Source: Wurfbainia villosa
Lineage: Eukaryota > Streptophyta > Magnoliopsida > Zingiberales > Zingiberaceae
Direction of reading: 5' to 3'
Assembly: GCA_025175895.1 (NCBI GenBank)
Contig: JAKLTH010000238.1
Span: 1,984,001-2,048,000, forward strand
DNA: 64,000 bases
Shown in pieces: positions 56,254 through 64,000 of this stretch. A program made the position numbers and the translations under genes. The number at the start of each line of letters is the position of its first letter. Positions within the stretch are counted from its first letter, which is position 1. The notes under the pieces were generated by a model. The model was not told the origin of the DNA and did no database searches. It saw only the letters and a program-made list of their open reading frames with translations.

Positions 56254-59200
56254 TGTCACGCCCCGAGAGCATGCCGAGCCGAAAATCAAACGGACAACAT
56301 CTCCCCTGTACGTGGCAACATTTCAGGTTAATACAAGGCCCGTAGGCCCACAACAACAACAGTATATATATAACAAATAATAGCAGCGGAAATAAAGTGC
56401 GCATACCCACATCATACATAACAAAATACAGGTGTACTCCACCTGACAAGACCACAGCACTAAAACCGTACAAAAACATCAACACCAAAATAACATCCAC
56501 AACATAAAAACGAAGTCCAAATATAAACTAAGATCCATGACATAGGACTAAAATCCAAACACAATAAACAAGTCCAATATATAACCAAAGACGAACTCCT
56601 CGGGAGACTCGAAAAACAGAGATGGGATGGATCGGTGTGCGGCTCAAGTCGATCGCAGTCGTCTACATTACAGGCGAGAAAAACCGAAGTCGGAGGTGGT
56701 GAGTAAAACTCAGCAGGTAATCCGAGAAAACATGTAAATATGTGTATCAATATTACATGTCATTCAACGATTTAATCTACTCGTATAACATGTATACATC
56801 AAAGATAACGTAGATATGCATGCATATACTAAATAAAATCAACATCAACGATCTTGACATACTGGCGGTCACTCTATCTGATCCAACCACGGGCATATAA
56901 TCACATCATAGGGTATAAGATGCAGTACTAACACGATATCTAACTCGAGGGTATCACCGTGAATGTCAGATAGGTATACAAATATCAACCTACTACCATA
57001 CAGAATATGCAATAAGCATGTATGAATATGTACAAACAAATGCAACATATAGTACATACAAATGCATCATCAAAGTGAGTATCCATATAGTGTATCGTAT
57101 GTATACTAATCACCATCATCCATATATATATATATACAAGCGGTATGTATATATATATAATCATATGCAAACCGTATGACACCGATGCGACATGCATGGT
57201 CATGTACTGCGCACCCCTACTACCACGACCCGGTGTGGCCTAGGTGGCACGACATGACAACTATCCCGACTCACCGACCACTCTCGAGTGGCCGAGTTGG
57301 GTAGTATGATCCGATGGCATATGAGCATAAGTAGCTCACGCTACGGGGTCCCCGGCCGTCACTCCGACTAACACTACTAATGAGTGGTCGAGTACCACGC
57401 ACCAGTGACAACGCGCAACTCCAACAACCATCGTCAATAATGGTAGAGTGCGGCACAACAAATGCTATGCCCTCACACGATTACTCCTCCTGAAAGTAAT
57501 CGGGAGGCGGGATGACCGACGACTCTCTCTCAACCCCAAGGAGACGATGTCGTCGGTATGCATCACAATGATATGAAGGGTCTTGTCTCACATACAGAAC
57601 ATCTACCCTAGACTCTGCTCAACAAAGAGTCACACCCAATTGATCGACACTCTCTACCCCGTAGAGAGTCACTCATCGATCATGACAAGATAGGACCATC
57701 GGTCCGTAGCGACCATTAATCCCACGACTCACATGACCATTCACACAACCTGTGGTTGGTGAATAAATGTGCAACATACAAGTATGGAATAAGTCCTACA
57801 TCTAGGGTCATAATTATCCACAGAGGATCTTTTGCCAAATTTACAATTTATGTCATCCTCCGTACTCGAACATCTACACCCTCCTAAACCGTTCGACCTA
57901 CTTACATCACATCAGTAAGTTTTAGATCATGCTCGGGATTATGCGTTATCAATAATCGAGCACACATATATATCAAATCTGTAAGTTCAAGCAAACGATA
58001 AACAGCGAGCATGATCAAGATAATACGAACACCTAAGGTTCATATCTATGCCTAAATCAAAATCATTTCATCTACCCGACCAAGAGGAAATTACCTACCT
58101 GTCAATGCACGTGGTAATAGAGTCCTCACGTCCGGACCAATCTCGATCCACGTCCTGCGAAATAACATCAATTATCATTCGGTGAGAGCATACAACAACC
58201 ATCACGAATTAGAAGCTCAAAGAGTTAAGCTTGACTATTTAATTTAACTCACCGTGTCAATTAGCAAGAGTGCTAACCCACTCATCCAACTCCATATTCG
58301 ACTTAACAAAGTTAATCTCATAAAGATTTAACCTTTTTACCCCCACCCGATTTTATAGTATCATCAACAGAATCAGTTATAACTCTAATTTATAAACACA
58401 ACCCTTACAGTTGTCCCGTACCACAATCAATTCTATAATTAACATCTATCATTCCTGGTTAACAAGTATGCCAACTTATAATCTTTTACAGTCATTTCAA
58501 TTAGGGATTTAAACACAGTCGGCTTAATCCATCGACCGACAACCCTCCCAAAATTAATTTACATTCCTTACAACCAGACACTGCCTTCCCACTGTTTAAT
58601 ACTCTAGGCAGGCAACAATTTACGCAACGACAAATAAATAAATAAAAAGAATGATCAACAGCTATACCTGCACTTGAATCCAAAGGCGACTATTTTTCCC
58701 TCCACCCTTACTGTTCAGGCCAAAAAACCACCGTTGCCTAGCTTGGCACCAAACTAATCCTACTGGACAACATCCGATAGATAACACCTCGGCGATTTCT
58801 ACCAATATGGAATTCACATAGAACCAGAATTGATCTTGCTTACCTGGTGTGTAATCCCTTCGGCAGCAACTCCCTTTTTTGCCGACCCACCTCTTGCCCA
58901 AAATCCAACCTAATGATGGAACGACCACCACTGTAGTCTCCCCTTGATCGGACGAACCCAAATCTGGCGGCTCTGCTCCACCGGCGACCACGCGCTCCCA
59001 ACCACGCCCAAATCGCTGGAGTCGAGCCGTTACGGAAAGACTACCGCGGCCTTCGTCCACAAGTGAATCCCCTCGAGATCGAGGAAAAGCGAGGAATGAG
59101 CGAGCCTTACCTTCTTTGTTGTAATCTCCTCCGGCAGCCCAACCCCAAAACCGGCAGTAAATCTCCGAATCCGGCAGCCCTGTTCACCCGCACCACCGAC

Positions 59201-59735
59201 GACTCTAGCATCGGCGACGATTGCCAGAGAAACCCCCAAATGGGTTGCTCACCGTCGACCCAAGTGCCCCAAATCGCGAACCTCCTTCGCTACTCTCGTC
59301 TGTCCGCCGTCCGCATGCGTAGAGAAGTCGACGATCTCCGGCCGGCAAGGGTTGCAGAAGTCACGCGAAGGAGAGAAAACGAGAGAAGAGGGGAATGATC
59401 GGTGGTGAAGTTGGAGGAAGAGAGGGGCTCAGGGAAGAAGGATCGTCCGAAGCCGGTGAGTTAGGCGATCTCTGCGCATAAACGCTCGCGTGCGTCGAAA
59501 GCGGAAAAAGGAAAAAAGCAGCGACTTTTAATGGGTTAATTCGGGTTTGAGGGTTAGTGGGTTTGGGTTTAATCCAACAATCCATTAGCCCAAAATTTGA
59601 TTAAGCCTAGGTTAATTTAACCCTAAGCTCCATTAATTAAACCCAAACCATTTAGATCTAGGTTAGGTCTAAGTGTATCCCTAACCAGGCATCGCCAAAC
59701 GCAAAAAAAATTTTTTTTTTTTCTGGTATTTTACA
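56254..59735 (-). mobile_element. 3' LTR of the minus-strand Tekay-type element (3,482 bp)
   Basis: On the minus strand it starts TGTAAAATACCAG at 59,735, directly after the polypurine tract, and ends GCTCTCGGGGCGTGACA at 56,254. The 59,000-59,470 part is a GC-rich leader-like block; 57,120-57,160 has TA-rich microsatellites. The left target duplication would be ATGTA (56,249-56,253); its partner lies outside the window. ORFs in this LTR have no domains. Confidence 0.85.
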
Positions 59736-59746
59736 TTCTCCCCCAC
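59736..59746 (-). other. Polypurine tract of the minus-strand element
   Basis: GTGGGGGAGAA on the minus strand, immediately before the LTR start, identical to the tract at 3819-3828. Confidence 0.75.
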
Positions 59747-59823
59747 TTATTAAAATTTGGTCCCCAAATTTCATACTTAAATGCAGAAATTAATTCAATC
59801 ATATTCTGAAATAACCTCATACC

Positions 59824-61113
59824 TCAGGTAAATAGATGAGGGTATCGAGCTCGGATAGTATCCTCCAGCTCCCAGGTAGCCTCCTCATCCGTATGATGCT
59901 GCCATCCCACCTTTACGAGTCGGATGGTTTTGTTCCGCAACTGCCGCTCCTTGCGATCAAGAATCCGCACCGGAGTCTCCTCATAAGTCGCATTCGCTTG
60001 GAGTGGTATCGCAACCTCTTTCAGAACATGATCAGATCGCGGCACGTATTTCCTCAACATGGAAACATGGAATACGTTGTGAACACCCGCAAGTGTCGGA
60101 GGTAAAGCCAACCGATAAGCTACACCTCCTATCCGCTCTAATATCTCAAATGGACCAATGTAACGTGGAGCTAATTTTCCTTTTAGCCCAAATCTCTTGA
60201 CTCCTTTGGTGGGTGACACTCGTAGGAATACATGGTCTCCGACTGAAAATTCCAGAGGCCTTCGCCTCCGGTCCGCATAGCTCTTCTGTCTATCCTGTGC
60301 CTCTGATAATCGTCGTCTGATGACTCGTACCAACTCTGCATCCTGCTGGATACTCTGAGGCCCCAATATCTGTCGTTCCCCAACTTCCTCCCATAACACA
60401 GGAGATCTGCAGGGTCTGCCGTATAATGCCTCGAATGGAGCCATCTGGATAGAAGAGTGGTAGCTGTTATTGTAGGCAAACTCCACTAAAGGAATGTGAT
60501 CCTCCCAACTGCCACCGAAATCCATGACGCAAGACCTCAATAAATCCTCCAGAGTCTGAATGGTACGTTCGGACTGTCCGTCTGTCTGCGGATGAAAGGC
60601 TGTACTGAGTCGAAGCTCTGTGCCCATGGCCTGCTGCAAACTCTGCCAGAATCGCGAAGTAAATCGCGGATCTCTATCAGATATAATACTCAATGGTACT
60701 CCATGTAATCTGATGATCTCTCGGCAGTACAATTCCGCTAGACGATCCAATGAGTCCGTCTCACGAATCGGAAGGAAGTGAGCTGATTTGGTTAATCGAT
60801 CCACGATCACCCAAATCGCAGTATGTCCTTTACGGGTTCTGGGTAATCCCGTAACGAAGTCCATCGTGATATGCTCCCACTTCCATTCCGGGATCGAGAT
60901 TTCCTGAAGTAACCCCGCAGGTTTCTGATGTTCGGCCTTCACTTGCTGGCATACCAGACATCGTGCCACAAAATCTGCAATATCCCGTTTCATACCGTTC
61001 CACCGAGGCGCTTCAAATCTCGATACATCCAAGTACCACCGGGATGTATAGCAAATCTCGGTGATGGGCTTCATGTAGCAATTCTTCTTTAATCGGGTGT
61101 GTCCGGAACACAT
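59824..61113 (-). CDS. Tekay-type integrase with chromodomain (429-codon open part of pol)
   Basis: The last part of pol of the minus-strand Ty3/gypsy element. CLVCQQVKAEHQ is the second half of the zinc-binding region. The DDE core has Asp in HITMDFVTGLPRT, Asp in ISDRDPRFTSRF and Glu in SERTIQTLEDL, with STAFHPQTDGQ intact. The C-terminal SVGDHVFLRVSPTKGVKRFG is followed by a chromodomain (VRILDRKERQLRNKTIRLVK ... EEATWELEDTIRARYPHLFT) and the stop. Integrase inserts element cDNA into chromosomes; the chromodomain is thought to steer it to heterochromatin, which defines chromoviruses. The first ~50 codons of this ORF are out of the true frame: between ~61,000 and 61,113 small indels scramble the histidines of the zinc finger, so full pol is broken. 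It is the best-preserved integrase in the window. Confidence 0.85.
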   Translation of the reverse strand: MCSGHTRLKKNCYMKPITEICYTSRWYLDVSRFEAPRWNGMKRDIADFVARCLVCQQVKAEHQKPAGLLQEISIPEWKWEHITMDFVTGLPRTRKGHTAIWVIVDRLTKSAHFLPIRETDSLDRLAELYCREIIRLHGVPLSIISDRDPRFTSRFWQSLQQAMGTELRLSTAFHPQTDGQSERTIQTLEDLLRSCVMDFGGSWEDHIPLVEFAYNNSYHSSIQMAPFEALYGRPCRSPVLWEEVGERQILGPQSIQQDAELVRVIRRRLSEAQDRQKSYADRRRRPLEFSVGDHVFLRVSPTKGVKRFGLKGKLAPRYIGPFEILERIGGVAYRLALPPTLAGVHNVFHVSMLRKYVPRSDHVLKEVAIPLQANATYEETPVRILDRKERQLRNKTIRLVKVGWQHHTDEEATWELEDTIRARYPHLFT

Positions 61114-62400
61114 AGTCGTCCTCGAAAACGAAGTACACCATTCTCGTCACTCGAGAAATCCTTCTGACGTTCTGAGTCTATCGTGCTGCTCAAGAACTGC
61201 AGATGCTGATCACTAACTTGTGCTTCCTTGATCCTCTCAGCAATGGCGGACTGGGCAACCATAGATACTAATATCCCCCGGGATGTTTGACCGTGTTCCG
61301 ACAATCCCAACTCGGAGAACTGTCGAACCAGATCGATCGCTATCGATGACCGCCGAACTCCACGAGACTTCTGCTCGCATCCGCTACCACATTAGCTTTT
61401 CGGATGATCTTGGATGGTGCGGTCGCATAATCCTTCGATACTCCATCCATCGCCTCTGTCTCGGATTCACTCTTTCGTGGAATGACACTTTAGACTTTAT
61501 TTACGGTCTCAAAGGTAATCCCATACAAGTAGTGCCTCCATATCTTCAATGCGAAAATAATGGCGGCTAACTCCAGATCGTGCACTGGGTAATTTCTCTC
61601 GTGATCTTTTAGTTGACGGGAGGCATAAGATACCACACGGTTGGACTGCATCAGAACTGCTCCCAACCCTTGGATAGAAGCATCCGTATAGAGAACCATC
61701 CCATCAACGCCAGAAGGAATCACTAAGATAGGTGCAGAAACTAGTCGTCGCTTAAGCTCCTGGAAGCTAGTCTCGCAGGCCTCTGACCAGGTGAACTTGA
61801 CCCCTTTACGAGTCAGGCGAGTGAGTGGCATGGCGATACTCGAGAATCCCTCCACGAATCTCCGATAATACCCGGCCAGACCAAGGAAACTACGGACCTC
61901 CTGCACTGATTTTGGCTGCTCCCAACTGGTAATCGCCTCAATCTTCTGGGGATCTACAGAAATACCTCTGTTGGACACCACATGTCCAAGAAAACCCACT
62001 GAGGATAACCAGAACGCACATTTGCTAAACTTGGCATACAACTGCTCCTGTCGCAAAATTTCCAATACTATCCGCAGATGTTGTTCATGCTCTTCCTCGG
62101 ATCGAGAATAAATCAATATATCGTCGATGAACACTATTACGAACTGATCTATATACCTCAGGAATACCCGGTTCATTAAGTCCATAAATGCAGCTGGGGC
62201 ATTCGTGAGACCAAACGGCATCACTAGAAACTCGTAATGTCCATAACGGGTGCGGAACGCTGTTTTCTGAACATCCTCATCTCTTATCCGGCGATGATAT
62301 CACGAGATCAATTTTAGAATACACACATGTATCCTTCGATCGAACAAATCTTCTATCCTCGGTGGATATCCGTTTAATCTTGTGGCATTGCATTGATTCT
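61089..62400 (-). pseudogene. Reverse transcriptase and RNase H of the minus-strand element (frameshifted)
   Basis: 62,400-62,215 reads ATRLNGYPPRIEDLFDRR, then a damaged stretch (HRRIRDEDVQKTAFRTRYGH). From 62,224 a 244-codon open frame gives MPFGLTNAPAAFMDLMNRVF, the RT active site VIVFIDDILIYSRS, the thumb/connection (GFLGHVVSNRGISVD) and RNase H (VLYTDASIQGLGAVL ... HDLELAAIIFALKIWRHYLY). The frame breaks near 61,490. 61,310-61,089 continues as the RH-integrase linker (VSMVAQSAIAERIKEAQVSD). Breaks near 62,250-62,380, 61,490 and 61,100 make it non-functional although the RNase H residues (Asp, Glu, Asp) are still visible. Confidence 0.85.
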
Positions 62401-63318
62401 TAGATAGTCAATACATAACCGCAACGATCCATCCTTCTTCTTGACAAAGAGTACCGGTGCTCCCCATGGTGAAACACTAGGTCGGATGAATCCATTATCT
62501 AGCAACTCCTGCAGTTGAACTTTAAGTTCATTCAGCTCCTTTGGCGCCATCCGATAAGGAGGTTTCGATATAGGCGCGGTTCCTGGAATCACCTCTATCA
62601 CAAATTCAACTTGCCTAGGAGGTGGCAAGCCTGGAAGTTCATCAGGAAATATATCTGGATACTCTCGGACTACTCGCACATCAGAGAGAGGTGGTAGTCC
62701 TTCGTTCTCAACCTTGACCAGAGATAGCAAATAACCCTGACAACCCTGGGCCAATAGCTTCTGAGCCTGTAAAGCTGATATAATGGATAATCCATCATCT
62801 CTGGTACCAACAAATTCCCAAGCTGGTTGATCTGGTGGTCGGAATGTCACCACTCGCGCTCTACAATCCACTGTAGCGTGATAAGCGGCCAACCAGTCCA
62901 TACCGAGAATAATATCGAACTCTATCATTTCCAACACCTGAAGATCCACTGTAAGGATATGCCCGTCAAAGTCTAATGGGCAACCCTTGATTTCTTGGTG
63001 GCTAGTTAGCACCTCTCCAGATGGCAAGGATACTGCTAACCCACAAGAACGAACCCTGGGGATTCTTCCAACCCTACTCAGAAATACTCTAGATACAAAT
63101 GAATGGGAACTAAGATCTATCAACGTATCAGCATATATAGCATAAACTGAAACCATACCGCGTATGACTGATCCATCAGCCCGCTGTGCCTCCTCTCTAG
63201 TGATGGCAAAAACTCGTCCAGTCTCAATATTCATCGGCTGCATCCCTGACGAAGTAGTAGTGTGCCTCCACTCCGGCTGGATCCGCTCTCGTGGTACCGA
63301 GGTGAGTAGTGGCGACAT
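62374..63318 (-). CDS. Retroviral-type protease and RT start of the minus-strand element
   Basis: A 314-codon open frame. About 63,240-63,180 is the end of gag (GRVFAITREEAQRADGS). The aspartic protease region follows (VSVYAIYADTLIDLSSHSFV); the usual active-site motif is D-S-G-A/T but here reads D-L-S-S, so the flanking residues are lost even though the Asp remains. MIEFDIILGMDWLAAYHATVD is the second conserved protease signature. From ~62,640 the RT N-terminus appears (YPDIFPDELPGLPPPRQVEF, then PPYRMAPKELNELKVQLQEL and LRLCIDYLRINAMPQD). RT is interrupted at 62,374. With a damaged protease the polyprotein would probably not mature. Confidence 0.8.
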   Translation of the reverse strand: MSPLLTSVPRERIQPEWRHTTTSSGMQPMNIETGRVFAITREEAQRADGSVIRGMVSVYAIYADTLIDLSSHSFVSRVFLSRVGRIPRVRSCGLAVSLPSGEVLTSHQEIKGCPLDFDGHILTVDLQVLEMIEFDIILGMDWLAAYHATVDCRARVVTFRPPDQPAWEFVGTRDDGLSIISALQAQKLLAQGCQGYLLSLVKVENEGLPPLSDVRVVREYPDIFPDELPGLPPPRQVEFVIEVIPGTAPISKPPYRMAPKELNELKVQLQELLDNGFIRPSVSPWGAPVLFVKKKDGSLRLCIDYLRINAMPQD

Positions 63319-64000
63319 CGGTATCCTGAGAATTGGTGGCTAGGTGCTGAGTCAGATACTCCGGGTAGTAGATCACCGAGAGATCTGGTATCTTGGATCG
63401 TCGGCATTCTGTATGGGCACCCCCGCATCTGGTACAAGCCGTGGTGGAGTCTTGGTGCCTCTGTCATAAGTCCTGAGTCATGCGGTCTTGTCCTCATTGC
63501 TGGCATTCGGGTAGATCGCTTCCCTTTGTTGGAGCTATCAGGAAACTCCAACTGTGCCGCGTAATCACGGCTAGTATGACCTGGTCGTTTGCAATAATAG
63601 CAAACCGGCTGATCCAACGGACACTCTGATACTCTGTGGCTTTCAGATCCACATTTATAACATCCATTCCTGCCTCGGCCCTTACGGCTACTCTGAGATC
63701 CTCCAGAAAACTCTGATGCTGGACGTTTCCCCTTCTGTGATCTAGCTGACCCTTCCGCAGCACTTCGCGTAGTTCCTTTCTTCTGAGTCCCCTGAGTCAA
63801 TTTGAACCACAGTTCTGATTCGCTTTGCCCCTCCTTGGAAATTTGTTGGGAAGTCATCTCGATGAAGAGGGCGCGGTCCAGTGCCTCCCTGTATGAGGTA
63901 ATGGTAGATCCTGACATTCGGCTCCGTATATAGATAGCAAGGCCCTGGGTGAACTGGTACATACGATCTGCATCCTGAGCTACTAGGTGAGAGCAGAACT
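63231..64000 (-). CDS. Gag C-terminal part of the minus-strand element, with zinc knuckles
   Basis: Open from beyond the right edge to 63,231. MYQFTQGLAIYIRSRMSGST and SYREALDRALFIEMTSQQIS are the end of the gag capsid domain. After a Ser/Lys-rich linker come two zinc knuckles: CYKCGSESHRVSEC is complete (C-x2-C-x4-H-x4-C), while CYYCKRPGHTSRDY has Tyr in place of the last Cys. The tail after ~63,500 runs into another frame than its counterpart at 475-690, and the overlap with the protease frame at 63,231-63,318 shows a frameshift. The N-terminal half of gag, the primer-binding site and the 5' LTR lie outside the window. Confidence 0.75.
   Translation of the reverse strand, partial: FCSHLVAQDADRMYQFTQGLAIYIRSRMSGSTITSYREALDRALFIEMTSQQISKEGQSESELWFKLTQGTQKKGTTRSAAEGSARSQKGKRPASEFSGGSQSSRKGRGRNGCYKCGSESHRVSECPLDQPVCYYCKRPGHTSRDYAAQLEFPDSSNKGKRSTRMPAMRTRPHDSGLMTEAPRLHHGLYQMRGCPYRMPTIQDTRSLGDLLPGVSDSAPSHQFSGYRCRHYSPRYHESGSSRSGGTLLLRQGCSR

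Noticed and set aside
58501..59585. Several 60-132 aa ORFs on both strands
   Set aside because: All sit inside the 3,482-bp LTR of the minus-strand element in its GC-rich leader-like block; no domain is seen.

Overview
The window is plant nuclear DNA. It holds one intact multi-exon plant MAP kinase gene of the MPK4 (group B) type, set among nested transposable elements: Ty3/gypsy chromoviruses, Mutator-like elements (MULEs), miniature LTR elements (TRIMs), an RTE-type LINE and a Tourist-like MITE. The species cannot be fixed from sequence alone. A GC-rich first exon and the TE mix hint at a monocot, but weakly.

Layout. 1-9.6 kb is a scrapyard of Tekay-type Ty3/gypsy pieces: gag-pol fragments on both strands, one complete 2.46-kb LTR, partial LTRs and a fold-back rearrangement. 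Embedded in it are an uninterrupted ORF that reads like part of a partitivirus RNA polymerase, a fragment of a second Ty3 lineage, and a tRNA-Trp-like pseudogene. 9.8-10.6 kb carries the C-terminal part of a Ulp1-like protease.

10,770-24,600 is a single 13.8-kb MULE. It has ~190-bp terminal inverted repeats and a perfect 9-bp target duplication (TTTCATGTT). Inside are a decayed MURA-type transposase with DDE, SWIM and zinc-knuckle remnants, a decayed Ulp1-like gene on the same strand, and a second, opposite-strand Ulp1-like gene. That last gene can be read as nine coding exons (714 aa) with no internal stop. Two satellite-like arrays (210-bp and ~91-bp periods) built from the same palindromic core, and copies of a perfect hairpin, also lie inside. 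24.7-31.7 kb is a second, older MULE region: a ~223-bp tandem array, interrupted by a 707-bp TRIM, next to a decayed transposase on the minus strand.

34,127-51,340 (minus) is the MAP kinase: six exons, 374 codons, all splice sites canonical, TEY activation loop and C-terminal docking domain present. Its introns are swollen by insertions: a 3,666-bp solo LTR with perfect 5-bp TSD, a LINE with a 17-bp TSD, a MITE with TAA TSD, a 264-bp tandem duplication and a probable small Copia LTR. A second TRIM copy, itself split by a 1.7-kb LTR-like insertion, sits about 290 bp upstream of the start codon.

53,952-64,000: an LTR fragment is cut by a minus-strand Tekay-type element whose 3.48-kb 3' LTR, polypurine tract and integrase/chromodomain, RNase H, RT, protease and gag regions run off the right edge. 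Its integrase-chromodomain ORF is long and open, but other regions carry frameshifts. The only gene likely to serve the plant is the MAP kinase. The intact Ulp1-like gene is best seen as transposon cargo.
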